From Leptobrachium leishanense (Eukaryota; Chordata; Amphibia; Anura; Megophryidae), in NCBI GenBank assembly GCA_009667805.1, contig CM019072.1, positions 40,851,519 to 40,915,518 of the forward strand: a stretch of DNA of 64,000 nucleotides, written 5' to 3'. Positions 10,029 to 20,960 of the stretch are shown piece after piece. The translations under genes were made by a program, and so were the position numbers. Under the pieces are notes generated by a model. It searched no databases and had not been told where the DNA came from. It was given only the letters and a program-made list of their open reading frames with translations. The stretch's first letter is position 1. Each line of letters opens with the position of its first letter.

Positions 10029-11606
10029 CTAGGAGGAAGAATGTTCTTCCTTCGACACTTCCACATGGTGTGCTTCATCGAGTTCAGATTTATTACCCAT
10101 AAGGCTAGCCTTCCGGCGAACCTTTGTTTCAATTTTCTTTACCAGTTCAACGTCCCAAGCGTGCGTGACAAAGCTTATCACCCGGCCCTGTCTCTTGCTG
10201 CCAACCCGGCCAACTCTGCCCGATCTGTGTATGTAGTCCTGAATCGTGGGGGGGAAATCGTAATTCACGACGATCTCTACGTTTAGGCTGTCAAGGCCTC
10301 GGGAGAGTAAATCTGTGCAAACCAAGATACTCGTTTGACCTCTCTGAAAAGCCCGAAAAATGCCAACACGCATGGTAGCGGGCATACTACCCTGCAGTCT
10401 GTCGTGTTTAATGCCATGGTCGTCCAAAATGTAGCCTAACCAGTTGACGGTGCTGGAATTCTTGCAGAAAACCAGAACGCCTTTTCCTTGGTTCTCTGCC
10501 GCATGGTTCTTCAACACGTTCAGCAATTCTGTGACTTTTTCCGCTCCCTTTACCCGTATGAAGGTGTGCTGTGTATGAGGCATGAGGTAGTGGAGACTCT
10601 TGCTTTTAACCGTGGTAAGCTTTCCCAGGTCTGTCATTTTGCCCAGCACTTGACCAGCGTGACTAGGAAAGGTGGCACCGACCACCACCAGCTGGGTCTT
10701 CTTCTCAACACCACACACTTCTTTTTCACAAGAAGCTATTCGCATATGCGAGAGAACGTCCTCCACCAGGTCAGAGAACGTGTCGTCAAACAGTGTGTCT
10801 GCCTCATCCAGGATCACAGATCTCAAGGAGAACAAACTGACCAAGTCTTTCTTCAGTGCCTTCTGGAGAGCACCAGGGGTGGCCACCAAGATATCAATGG
10901 CTCCTCTGCTTAGCTGTCTCTCCAATCCCGTCTTCCCTTGCCCTCCACATACCATACTCACAGACAGGTGTGGACATAAAGCCCTGGCAACAGATGTGAT
11001 CTGACTGGCCAGCTCCTTGGAGGGAACCAAGATCAGGTTTAAAGGGTCACTTGAATCGATGGGTTGTCCAGTAAAGAACTGGTTGAGGATGGGCAGAAGG
11101 TAGCTCAGGGTCTTCCCAGTTCCTGTCTCTGCTGCACACACTAGGTTTTTACCAGACATCATGAGGGGAATGGCCCGCGTCTGGATCCAGGTGGGATTCT
11201 GGATCCCCATAGAGTTAAGCAGGGTGATCAGCTCCGGGTCCAGCCCCAAAGACTGGAAAGTGCTGGTCTCGATAGGCCCCGAGCACTGCTCCCGCGTCCT
11301 TTCAATGGTAAAATGATCGCCCCGTGACAGGCGGTGTTTCCAGCCTCTGCTGGCCAGTTGGGGAGTCTCCCACCGCCCACACGTTTCCCCGACAGGCTGG
11401 TTAAACTCCGCACGGCGAGCCCTGATCAGCAGCCTCCCCGCACGGGGGGTGATCACACGTTCAGAGCCGGCCTGTCGGCTCTTCTTTTCCGCAAACAGCT
11501 GCACGTGGCGCGGCAAACGGATCACGGGCAAGTGAGCCGAGCAAAACTCCCGGATCAGTAAGACTTTCGACGTGTCTCCCCGAAACAGCGACCGGGACAG
11601 CAGCAT
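10029..11606 (-). CDS. DDX28: ATP-dependent DEAD-box RNA helicase DDX28
   Basis: A complete intronless 525-codon gene, close to the family length (the human protein is about 540 aa and is also single-exon). DDX28 is a mitochondrial RNA helicase needed for assembly of the large mitoribosomal subunit. Motifs in order: F117 and Q-motif PTWIQTRAIP near 138-147; Walker A AETGTGKT 159-166; PSKELASQ 195-202; TPGAL 243-247; DEAD 267-270; GAT 310-312 in place of SAT, as in this family; VLVFCKNS near 377-384; TDLLSRGLD 431-439; HRSGRVGR 460-467. The N-terminal ~40 residues are Arg-rich with almost no acidic residues up to 39, consistent with a mitochondrial targeting peptide. The start has A at -3 (CACGATG) and is preceded by no longer in-frame extension with family similarity. 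All catalytic motifs are intact, so it is likely functional. It is the only clear host gene in the window. Confidence 0.95.
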   Translation of the reverse strand: MLLSRSLFRGDTSKVLLIREFCSAHLPVIRLPRHVQLFAEKKSRQAGSERVITPRAGRLLIRARRAEFNQPVGETCGRWETPQLASRGWKHRLSRGDHFTIERTREQCSGPIETSTFQSLGLDPELITLLNSMGIQNPTWIQTRAIPLMMSGKNLVCAAETGTGKTLSYLLPILNQFFTGQPIDSSDPLNLILVPSKELASQITSVARALCPHLSVSMVCGGQGKTGLERQLSRGAIDILVATPGALQKALKKDLVSLFSLRSVILDEADTLFDDTFSDLVEDVLSHMRIASCEKEVCGVEKKTQLVVVGATFPSHAGQVLGKMTDLGKLTTVKSKSLHYLMPHTQHTFIRVKGAEKVTELLNVLKNHAAENQGKGVLVFCKNSSTVNWLGYILDDHGIKHDRLQGSMPATMRVGIFRAFQRGQTSILVCTDLLSRGLDSLNVEIVVNYDFPPTIQDYIHRSGRVGRVGSKRQGRVISFVTHAWDVELVKKIETKVRRKASLMGNKSELDEAHHVEVSKEEHSSS

Positions 11607-11735
11607 CGTGAGACAGAGTGCACGCCGGGTAAAAGCGTGACAGCCCCGTGTAAAACGAGGATAATTTACACCCTACTAGAAGGACCTGGCTGGTCATATG
11701 ACAGGAAAAGTCACATGGTACAAGTGCAGAGGAAG
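11607..11735. promoter_or_regulatory. Putative DDX28 promoter region
   Basis: About 130 bp between the DDX28 start codon and the next MITE. In human, DDX28 lies head to head with DUS2, so a shared promoter might be expected here, but I recognised no DUS2 exon on the plus strand to the right. There is no clear TATA box. The assignment rests on position only. Confidence 0.3.
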
Positions 11736-11740
11736 CTGAG

Positions 11741-12312
11741 CCGCGTTCAATACCTCAGCCGCTGCAAGTGCTAAATTAGCAATTTGCCATTGAACGCCGT
11801 TCAACCGCTCAGCGCTCAGCAGTGCTAACCTAGCACTTGCAGCGACTTGCTGCGAGTAGCTGAGTGTGACGTTTTAAAGATGGCCGCCGCCATGAAGCAA
11901 GTAACAATGCCGTACAGCAAGATGGCCGCCGCCTCGAGCAAGTAATAATTCCGTACAGCAATGTTAATTTTGAGGTTTTTGTTCACCAAAGCACAAAATA
12001 TTTATTTATTATTTCCCCCTGCACATAGACATATATTACAGTTCAATTTATATATTGTTTCAGAAGTAAACATATCGTTTATTCATTAAAAACTATCATT
12101 TGTGGTGTGTGCATACAAAACGGAATTGTGCTGACTGCTTTTATTTATCATATTTTGTCCGAGTGATCTGAAAAACAATCTGAATCTTTCATTAAGAAAT
12201 CGTCGGCCATTTTGGATTCAAAATTCGCATCCAAAGGGTTCAACGACACTGCTGCAGCAAACTGAATTGCTGCGCTGCAGTAATTCAGCAGCTGCTGAGG
12301 TATTGAACGGGC
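11741..12312. mobile_element. Palindromic MITE, family A copy 1
   Basis: Left end GCGTTCAATACCTCAGC and right end GCTGAGGTATTGAACG are inverted repeats. Inside the left end is a second palindrome built on GCAAGTGCTAAATTAGC and its mirror GCTAACCTAGCACTTGC. A second family member at 31124-32412 shares both ends and the internal ATGGCCGCC / TTGAGGTTTTTG landmarks. No coding capacity. Its left end lies about 135 bp upstream of the DDX28 start codon. Confidence 0.7.
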
Positions 12313-12535
12313 CTCAGAACGCGGGATATTGCAAGAGGGCCTGGCTGCAGACTGGAGCTCCACTCTGTACAGGAAACATATGACCTCCACTCACACATGT
12401 GACCACTCTCTCAAAGGTTTGTTTGTTTGTTTTATTTCGAAATTAACTTTAGTGTATCGAACAGCACTGAACACAATAATTCTGAACACAGGTTTCTCCT
12501 TGATTTTCATCTACCCCTTCCTTAATTCTTATTAT

Positions 12536-12720
12536 ACAATAATAATAATAATAATGCAGCTATAAATACTATTATAGAATTGCATTGTGATTAATAGTAG
12601 CATTATCATAATATTATTGACAAAGCCTTTGTTTTATTTATTTAATGATATTATGATAATGCTACTATTATTCACAATATAATACTATACTAATAACAGC
12701 AGCATTATCATTCTATAATA
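12536..12720. repeat. AT-rich inverted repeat with (ATA)n
   Basis: An (ATA)n run is followed by TAATAGTAGCATTATCATAA and, about 60 bp on, its mirror TTATGATAATGCTACTATTA. It could fold into a long AT hairpin. A third decayed GCAGCATTATCATT copy lies near 12700. Probably a MITE of unknown class. Confidence 0.6.
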
Positions 12721-12849
12721 AAAATTATGGCAGAGGTAGATCCGTAAAAATTAAAACAAAAACACGCCCTGCTGAGATTTGGATGCAGGACCAGCTGTTT
12801 ACTAGATAGGCATGTTAACCAAGTGTGCCACAGCACCGATTCAGAGGCC

Positions 12850-12980
12850 CATGCCCAAACCTGCTTAGGATGCGGTCACACGAGCCTTCTTTGAGCGGAA
12901 GGAACGTCCATGAGAGTGGACGTTCCTTCCTCTCTGACACCCGTGTGGCCACCTCGCTGAGCGCAGTCGTTGCGCTACAA
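12850..12980. mobile_element. Short palindromic MITE
   Basis: GGTCACACGAG at the left is mirrored by CCGTGTGGCC at the right. The centre is the perfect hairpin GGAAGGAACGTCC / GGACGTTCCTTCC. Confidence 0.5.
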
Positions 12981-13230
12981 AGCGCGATCCTCCTATATTT
13001 TCAAGAAGACTTCAAGAAGTCTCTGAAAACACATTACTTTAGAGAAGCCCATCGGCTCACTCCATGACCCCCCTCTGTATGTTTCTTGCTTCATCAGGTT
13101 CTCTGTTTACCGTCACCTAGTGTGTCACCCCTCTCCTCTTAGATTGTAAGCTCTTGAGCAGGGTCCTCTCTCCTGCTGTTATGGGTGTTTAACTTGTATG
13201 TATATTTGTTACTCTGTCTCACCTATTATA
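12981..13230. repeat. Dispersed repeat with AGATTGTAAGCTC motif
   Basis: TTCAAGAAGTCTCTGAAAAC, then near 13140 TAGATTGTAAGCTCTTGAGC and AGGGTCCTCTCTCCTG. The same AGATTGTAAGCTC core is the monomer of the minisatellite at 45590-46345. It looks like the 3' part of an old vertebrate interspersed repeat; class not determined. Confidence 0.4.
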
Positions 13231-13925
13231 CTGCACCCCACAGGTGATGCACCCTCATAGCCAGGCACAGAGGCTCTAAATCCTGTAAGTAACCCATAGG
13301 GGGAAGATAAGGACCAGTGCCGCCCCGTACTGTGCAATCTCGCCTCTCTGCTTTTATCCACTTTGCAGAATTTATCTGTATCCAGCTACTACCACTGACT
13401 CAGCGACAGGAACATTCTACAAGGTGTTGTAGGCCTGACCTGCGGTTCACGGATCTGGAGTCTCTGGAATATTTTATTTCTATTGAACTATTCTGGAGAT
13501 TGTCCAATGGATAAACGTTTTTTGTCATCTTATTAGCATATTCTGCATAATCCAGTTGCACATTGGGCACTGAAAACCATCATCTATGTGCCATGGAGAT
13601 TCTACAATTGGTTTATTATATGTATTACAGTAGCACCATATTTGCACAACCTGACCACGCATTGTGTATTATATATATATATACTTGATTAGTGGATCCT
13701 TACTTTCAATCAATTACTCTATAAGGCATAGGGGAATCTCCGCAATAACTGATCATTATAATCAGGTGTCTAATCTGATAATTTTTATAAGAGACCCACC
13801 ATTCCAGCCATAGATATTAAATGTACCCATATTCCAGGGCTGTATACATTTTCACCATTTTAATGCAATAGCTGCATCTAAGGGGACCTCTCTCTAGTGT
13901 TCTACTTTGGTGTTTTTGGGTGTCT
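13231..13925. other. Gap: no gene recognised
   Basis: AT-rich sequence with a short (TA)n run near 13672. The longest frame here (65 codons) has no recognisable features. Confidence 0.4.
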
Positions 13926-14252
13926 AAGGCTGGCGGCACACTAGCAAACATTTTGCGTCCGTCTGACCGTACTGTTTGCTGTCCGTCATAGCTTTATAAA
14001 GGAGTCAATTAAACACATCACACGTAGCCCCTGCGCACTTGTTCACGGATGGGCAAAGAATAAAGCCACGGACGCAAAATAACACTGACGTGAAAAAGCT
14101 AAACGGACGCAGAAACAACGCTGCCATGTATTTTCCTAGGGTGTGGAGACATCAGACATTACGGACGCACTTTATGCAGTACTCACAATATCTCCCGTGA
14201 AAAAGTGCGTCCCTAATGGACGCAGTACAGTATGCTTGTGTGCCGGCTGCCT
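13926..14252. mobile_element. Palindromic MITE (GGCACAC ends), copy 1
   Basis: Starts GGCTGGCGGCACACTAGC and ends with the near-mirror GTGTGCCGGCTGCC. It shares most of its interior with the copy nested at 28841-29159 (AGCTTTATAAAGGAGTCAAT, AAAAGCTAAACGGACG). CpG-rich ends flank an AT-rich centre. No coding. Confidence 0.7.
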
Positions 14253-14519
14253 AACACATCTCCTAAGGGCCTGCAGCAGTCACAGACCACTTTCCAATGA
14301 ATGAAAACGTCTTAGCTCTATACTAAAGAGATACCTAGTACACCTCACTTTTAGGGCCCATAGACCCACCCTGTCTATCCCTACTCTCCCCCTGAATCAG
14401 GCCATATCATCCATGTGTGGTATCCCAATGTATCAACCCCTTGTGAAAAACGGATTTTGTAAAGCACTGCGGAATTTGTGGTACTATATAAATAAATAAT
14501 AATGATAATAATGGCAACT

Positions 14520-15225
14520 GTCAAAGGGTGGAATATATTAAGCATCAAGTGAACAGTCAGTTCCTGAATTTCATGTTTAGGAAGCAAGAAAATGGCAATT
14601 GAAAAGGGACTTTGAGAAAGGCCAAATAGTGACGACTAGAAAAATGGGTCAGAGCATCTCCAAAACAGCTAGTCTTGTGGGGTGTTCCTGGTATGCAGTG
14701 GTTAGTACCAACCAAAATTGGTACAAGGAAGGACAAACTGTGAATTGAAACAGGGACATTGGTGCCAAGTCTCATTGATGTATGTGGGTAGCGAAGCCTA
14801 AACCCAATCACACAGAAGACCTTCTGTAGCAAACTGATTAAAAACGTAATGCTGGCCATGATAGAAAGGTTACATGCACCACCTACCTACAGATTGTTAC
14901 AGACCACAAACACCTCTTCATGACAAAGGTGGCCCCTAATGGCAGTGGCCTCTTTCAGCAGGATAATGCACCCTGCCGCACTGCAAAGGTTGTTCAGGAA
15001 TGGTTTGAAGAACATGACAAAGTGTCCAAGGTGTTGCCTTAACCTCTAGGTTCCCAAGATCTCAATCCGATTGAGCCTTTGTGAGAGGTGTTGGAACAAC
15101 AAATCCGATCTATTGAGGCTAAACCTCACAATCTGAGGATGTGCTGCTAAGCCTTGGTGCTTGATACCACAGTATACGTTCAGAGGTCTTGTGGAGTCTA
15201 TGCCAAACGCAGCCTTATCAACATA
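14520..15225 (+). pseudogene. Decayed Tc1-like transposase remnant
   Basis: Nucleotide-level resemblance to vertebrate Tc1-like transposons: TGGGTCAGAGCATCTCCAAA near 14645, GGCCTCTTTCAGCAGGATAA near 14948 and CCCAAGATCTCAATCCGATT near 15053. The last encodes the QDLNPIEP-type segment that carries the final acidic residue region of the DDE domain. Multiple stops and frameshifts and a missing central domain make it non-functional. Confidence 0.75.
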
Positions 15226-16256
15226 TTTTATGTTGACAGCCCAAGACTCAACTGCCGTCTGCAGCGGATTCTGATCCTTCCAAGGTCCTCATACCCCTTG
15301 GTCCACTTGCACTGCCTACTGAGCAGAGATGCCAAGAGATCTGAAGCCACTGACATTAGCTTCAACACCAGACTTTATGATGCAACCAATGACTGACGGA
15401 AGGACCAGCATAGTGAGCGTTTAGTACTCATATCAGAGTTGTTCTTATCTGAACATGGACTTATTGGTTAAAATATGTTGTATTATGTTATAGTGGCATA
15501 CCACTGTTACGTTCCCCCAGCCAGGTCCCCTGGTGCTGAGAGCTCTTCTCAGCCCTTTTGTTTTTTTAGGGTTAATTCTGTCTGGCTCTCCGCCCCTGGA
15601 GTCTCAGCGTCTGACCAGATCAGTGCAATGGTTCCCTGATCCAGTATAGATCTCCATTGCAGAGTTCCTGAATTCTGTATATTGCATTTTGACTTCCTGG
15701 TTTTTGACTCCAAGCTCTGTATTCTGACGATTCTTGTGATTACCCCTGGTACTGTGTTTTTGTCATATCAATATGGTTCATGACTCCTAGCTATGTATTC
15801 TGACTACTCTCTTGCTTGATCCCATTTGTGTTTTGTCTGTGTGATATTCTGGTTTTTGTTTGTACCACACTACAGTCTTTGTCATTTGTTTATTCTGGTG
15901 TGAGACCTAATTGCTAGGTATCCTGTTGGTTTGTGCTGGTCGCAGCATAACCTCAAGTTTTATATAAGTCCTGCCCTGCATGCTGCAGAATATATTTCTG
16001 TCAAGTCTGTTCTGGGTCATGTCAAATGTGTATGTGTGTATCTAGTGCAGCAGTTCATAGTTCTGGTTTATAGAGACCACCTCAAGGATCTCTTTCTTGT
16101 TCCATTGCTGCTAGATATTCCTTCCTGCAAGTCTGGTTTAACCCTGTCATTTTGTATATTCCCACCCTGGACTCTGTATAGTTAGAAGGCCATCCAAGGA
16201 CCATTTCCCAGTGCAGGGCTTTTCTCGTGTGTCTTGTCTGGTTCTGTTTAATCTTG
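15226..16256. other. Gap: possible old LTR-like DNA, interrupted by the gypsy element
   Basis: From about 15505 (TGTTACGTTCCCCCAGCC) the sequence reads like a degraded LTR or other retroelement terminus. It continues across the later gypsy insertion at 24644. I could not define both ends. No coding region is seen. Confidence 0.25.
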
Positions 16257-17341
16257 TGTAGCGCTGTGTTTAAAACCTTGCTGTGGCAGTACCTATTTTT
16301 GGCCACCGGAGGGAGACAAGCGCGATAAGAGACACTGAACATTGGGACTACATTCCCGGCATGCTCTGGGAACGGACACAGGAAGTGGGTGGACACGCAG
16401 GTACATCCTGAGCCTCGTGGAGATAGCTGGCAGAGCGCGCCAGGTAGTGAAAGAGAGAGGACACAGTGCTGCAGAGCGGAACCGTGACTAGGCCGGAGCG
16501 CAAGTGCGGCCTATCGGGATTCCAAGTGGGGTTATCCAGCCTTCCAAGAAGGAGACCCAGTATCCACAGGCATTACCCAAGCTGCTGTCAAAGAAGCGGA
16601 GGACCCTCGAGTTAGGAGTACCGCAGGCCCATTGGATGGGAGAGCAGGCGGTAGCTGTACCAGTCACTGTCGGAGCAAAGCGAGCCAGACAACGGATCCA
16701 GTAGTCAGTATCCCAGCAAGGCACCGAGCGGAGGGACGTCCTGGGTCAGAGGAACCTTGGTGATCGAGCGGATGGGTGAGAGGCCTCCAAGGCCGGTTTT
16801 ATAAAGTCAAGAAAGCACGCTGCTGTTTATTTCTAAAACCCACAGGGCCCCAACTTGACTAGTCGAAGACATCATTTAAGAGATTCACTGGCGAGTTGAA
16901 TAGTACCCGGGTACCATAACACACACATACACTTACAGTCCGGGACTTAACCTGTGCGGGACTCACTCCCTAATATCCCAAAAAGGGTAAAGATTCGAAT
17001 ATTATTTGTTTTTCCGCTGCGCGTTTCTCGAATTACGAAAATTGTATTCTCTTTCCGCTACGCGTTTCTCGAAATTATGAAGCATTGTATTCTTTTCTGT
17101 TCGGACTGCGCATTTTCCCGAAATACGAAACCTCGTATTTCTTTTTCCGCTGTGCGTTTACCGCTTGATACGAAATACTGTAAATATATCTACGAACACC
17201 GTGTCTCATTATATGCCTTTTACTTTAGTAAACTATATAATTTATAAAATCCACAACGGTGCTGGAGTGTATTTATTCCCTAGTGCGGGGAGACTGACCC
17301 GTGGTTCATTTTCAGCGGCTCCTCCGGGAGTGAGCGCTACA
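16257..17341 (+). repeat. 5' LTR of gypsy element 1
   Basis: Terminal inverted 9-mers TGTAGCGCT / AGCGCTACA. A TATAAAG box candidate lies at 16800-16806. Three to four diverged ~45-bp subrepeats containing TTTCCGCT-GCGCGTTTCTCG lie at about 16998-17165. Paired with 23551-24639. Confidence 0.92.
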
Positions 17342-17343
17342 CG

Positions 17344-17361
17344 TGGGGGCTCGTCCGGGAT
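17344..17361 (+). other. Primer binding site, tRNA-Pro type
   Basis: TGGGGGCTCGTCCGGGAT, 2 nt after the LTR. It is complementary to the 3' end of tRNA-Pro and is the same 18-mer used by gammaretroviruses such as murine leukaemia virus. Unusual but not unknown among gypsy-like elements. Confidence 0.9.
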
Positions 17362-17453
17362 CCAGTCTCTGGAAAAAACGCATCTAAAGGGTTAAATATG
17401 GATCCAGACACTGTTGTGAGGAGCACAGTAGTCAGCTAGAATGTTGTATAGTC

Positions 17454-18810
17454 ATGGATATTCCCGCAGACACTTGGGCCGAAGATCAGATTCGCCAGGC
17501 CGTGGCCGCGCTGACATCAGATCATCGGGGGTTAATCTTGGACATTAAAAAGAACACAGATACCTCTCACACATATGTTCTTTTTGAATGGAGAAAGGGT
17601 GTTCCAGTGTGTTTTCAGGGCGTGAGCATGAAGCTGACCGATGAGGTGGAAATACAACTGATTCAGCCAAGTGCGCCACGTGGCGAATCCGCAAGTGTTC
17701 CCGCGCCCAGTCCGTTGGCCATGATCGGGCCTGAATTCATAGTGGCTATTGGAGATTTGCTGGCTAAGTGTCAGAGAACAAGCCCTCCGCACACTAACTT
17801 CGGTTATCGACGGTTGAGAAATTTTACAGGAAACGTACCAACTCGGCGGGAGAAGAAACCTTTGAGGAATGGGTGGAACAGGCGATGCAGGCTCTGGATG
17901 AGTGGGACGTCCCCTGGAAGCTCAGAAAAAGCAAAGGATCACCGAAGTTTAAAGGGACCTGCGTCAGAAGCGGTGAGAAACCTAAAACTGAGTAGAAAAG
18001 ACTGTACTGCTTTAGATTATTTAAACGTTTTGGAGGAAGTTTTTGGGCGAACAGAAAAGGCTGCAGAGCTTGTATATCAGTATGAACACACCTATCAGCG
18101 GAAAGGTGAGAGAATGACCGAATACATGAGGCGCCTAGATAAGATTCTGCACCAGATACTCCTCAAGAAAGGGGCCGAGCCGGCCGAAGTGGATAAGATC
18201 CGAATAAAACAGATCCTGAGGGGTTCTCAACCTCTAGATCCAGTGATGCTGCAGCTGAGAAGCAGAGCAGGTAATCAAGAAGTGAAGTACCTGGAACTGA
18301 TCCGAGCTGTCAGAGAGGAGGAGGCTTTGCTGGAGGAAAAATCCTTCAGGCAAGGGGAAAGAGCTTACGCGCAACCTGTAAGGCATAACGACGGTCTGCA
18401 GCCTGAAAGCGACTCGCTGGATACTTACGGATCCGACGTGGACGAGCAAGAGCACCTGATCGCTTTTAAATCCACAAGAGGGCTGCCAAAGAATTACACC
18501 TCTCTGAACGTGGTGAGTTGTACAAAACTGTTAAGCAAGTACAGGAAGCTCAAGCTGAATTGCAACAGGCGCACGCGGAACTGTGCCGAGTGTTGATGAA
18601 GGTGACAGAGATGCAGGCAGAGATGCAGAAGTTCCTTACAGCATGCAGACAACCGGAGTTGCTGTGGCGTCTAGCCAAGGTACTTTAACTGAATCACAAC
18701 AGGCGACTGCGTCTCCACTTTCTAAAAGAGAGATGTTTCGGTTGTGGAGAAATGGGCCACTTCCGCGCACAATGCAAAGACCGAAAGCCTGAGAGGAATA
18801 GAGTTGAGGA
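17454..18810 (+). pseudogene. Gag polyprotein, PNMA-like, frameshifted
   Basis: The open frame 17454-18596 (380 codons) starts with a short RRM-like region, then a capsid-like helical part. LNVLEEVFGRTEKAAELVYQ followed by YEHTYQRKGERMTEYMRRLD matches the style of vertebrate PNMA-family proteins, which derive from gypsy Gag. The frame is disturbed at about 17810-17960, where the expected Glu-rich capsid helix is read out of frame, and again near 18590. A CCHC zinc knuckle (C-x2-C-x4-H-x4-C; CFGCGEMGHFRAQC) lies at 18734-18775 in a different frame. It would bind element RNA and form particles if intact. Confidence 0.75.
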
Positions 18811-19089
18811 GCTGTTAAAAGCCTTAGAAGGACTGTTATCTACCTCACCGGCGGGAAACGCCAGAGGGCACAAGTGAAGGAGCAACCTAAGGTGCCCCGA
18901 AGGCTGAACCCCGCTCCAAAAATCAAGCCAGGACTAAGAGGGCGAGAGGGCCCAACGTCGGGCCAACTGCTGAGCCTGCCAGGACTGGAAGAGTCACTCC
19001 CTTAGCATCCGGACCTACGTTATGGGGAAGCAATGCACACCCAAAACCTACACGGGCCAGAAAAAGGCCAGGGTACAGCAAACTGGGTC

Positions 19090-19950
19090 TAAGTGTCCGG
19101 ATACCGCCACCAAGTTTCCTGACCAACTGATAGGTCCTTCTCCTATTGTGCCAATCCAAGTGGGGGAGTCTACACTAAAGCCCTGTTGGATTCAGGGGCT
19201 CAAGTGACATTGATCTACCGAGACTTCTATGAGAAACATTTGAAGCACATTCCTCTACAGAAATTGAAGGACCTGGAAATCTGGGGTATCGGAACTGAGA
19301 AACTCCCTTATGACGGGTATCTACAGGTGAAATTGGAGAGATCGGATCCGCGGTCACAGTCGCAGTCGGAGGTTGTGATGCATTGGCCATTGTGTGTCCT
19401 CGACCCTCAGGTGCAAACAGAGTTCCATGATAGTGGGACGAGTACTGATTTGGTGCGGCGTCTCCTGACACCTATCGTATTGGAAGAAGGTTCTACTCAA
19501 GGAGTACACCCAATGTTACGTCCAGTCTATCAGAGGATGGTCGAAGAACAGAAGGCACCTGCCGAAGTGGGGCGCCTATGGAGATTGGAAGGAACAGAGA
19601 AGGTTCTGCAAGCAGGAGAAGTAGCGAGTTTTCCGGGCTTCAGTCAAGTTGAACGGGCCGCAACCAGGTCCCTATGTGGTGCTGGAAACCGATTTTAATC
19701 ATGGGAGTGAAGCCGGAGTCGAAGTAATCCCTGAAATAATCTCCACTAAAGCTCTGAAAGGAACACGAGGAAGAGTCTCAGTCAGCGTGTGCAATGTGTC
19801 TGATTCTCCAGTAGTCCTTAAAGCACGAATGCCTATCGGGCAAGTAGAGTCCGCTACGCCCCTCTCCACCGATTTAGCAGGGGGAGTGGATAAAGAGATT
19901 CCAGATGATAGATTCTACCCCAAGGACGCTCCCATTTCATCCGAGTAGAA
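19090..19950 (+). pseudogene. Aspartic protease region of Pol
   Basis: LDSGAQVT near 19183-19206 is the retropepsin active-site motif (D-S/T-G), followed by the IWGIG and LPYDGYLQVKLE flap-side segments. A frame change occurs between 19640 and 19700, and an in-frame TAG lies at 19946-19948. The protease would cleave Gag-Pol. Confidence 0.75.
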
Positions 19951-20029
19951 GAAACGTCTTCAGTCTCAAGTTCTAAAGTGGAGAGAATTGTTCTCGAAAG
20001 ATGAGTTCGACGTAGGCCTAGCTAAAAGT

Positions 20030-20960
20030 ACTGAACACCGCATTCGATTACAAGAAGACAAGCCGTTTCGTGAAAGGTCAAGGCGAGTTCCGCTGGGAGA
20101 CTTGGATGATCTGCGGGAAACAGCTGAATGAATTGCAAAGAACCAAGGTGATTCAAGAGTCCAGGAGTCCATACGCATCTCCAATAGTGATGGTTCGGAA
20201 GAAGAATGGTTCTGTCCGCCTATGCATAGACTACCGCACGTTGAACCGGAGAACCATCCCAGACCAATATGCTACTCCTCGGATAGAAGATGCCTTACAG
20301 TGTTTGTCTGGAGCAAAATGGTTTAGTGTACTAGACCTACGAAGCGGGTATCACCAGATACCAATGCATCCCGAAGACAAAGAGAAAACTGCGTTCATCT
20401 GTCCACTGGGGTTCTTTGAATTCAACCGAATGCCTCAAGGCCTTATGGGGGCTCCAGCCACGTTCCAACGGTTAATGGAGAAGACAGTCGGGGACATGAA
20501 TCTGATCGAAGTGTTAGTGTACCTGGATGACATAATAGTGTTCGGGAAGACTCTGGAAGAACATGAGCAACGTTTGGAGAAGGTTTTGAAGGGCTCCATG
20601 AAGAGGGATTGAAACTGTCTCTGGAGAAATGCCAATTCTGTCTGCCGTCCGTCACATATCTGGGACATGTGGTCTCAGCAGAAGGTGTTTCGACAGATCC
20701 TCGGAAGTTGGAGGCCGTAGCTTCCTGGCCTAGACCTCGAAACATCACTGAACTTAGATCTTTCTTGGGGTTCTGTTCATATTATCGAAGATTTGTAGGA
20801 GGATTCGCGAAAATAGCTCAACCACTGAACAAACTCCTACAGAAAGAAAGAAGAAGGAAGCAAAAGGCTGCAAGGCCTCTGACCGAAACCCGTCGCTCGA
20901 GGACCAAGGAAAGCTCGGGAGTCCATACAGGGCGAATGGACTAGTCAATGTGAAGGTGCT
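20030..20960 (+). pseudogene. Reverse transcriptase region of Pol
   Basis: Fingers/palm motifs: SPYASPIVMVRKKNGSVRLC, FSVLDLRSGYHQI, FNRMPQGLMGAPATFQ and VYLDDI (20517-20534), the last holding the catalytic Asp pair. The frame changes near 20605, then CQFCLPSVTYLGHVVS and LRSFLGFCSYYRRF (thumb/connection). TAG at 20942-20944 interrupts it before RNase H. Clearly gypsy-type. Confidence 0.9.

Noticed and set aside
15505..16256. Solo LTR upstream of gypsy element 1
   Set aside because: A TG start and LTR-like texture are visible, but the other end and a target duplication could not be found.
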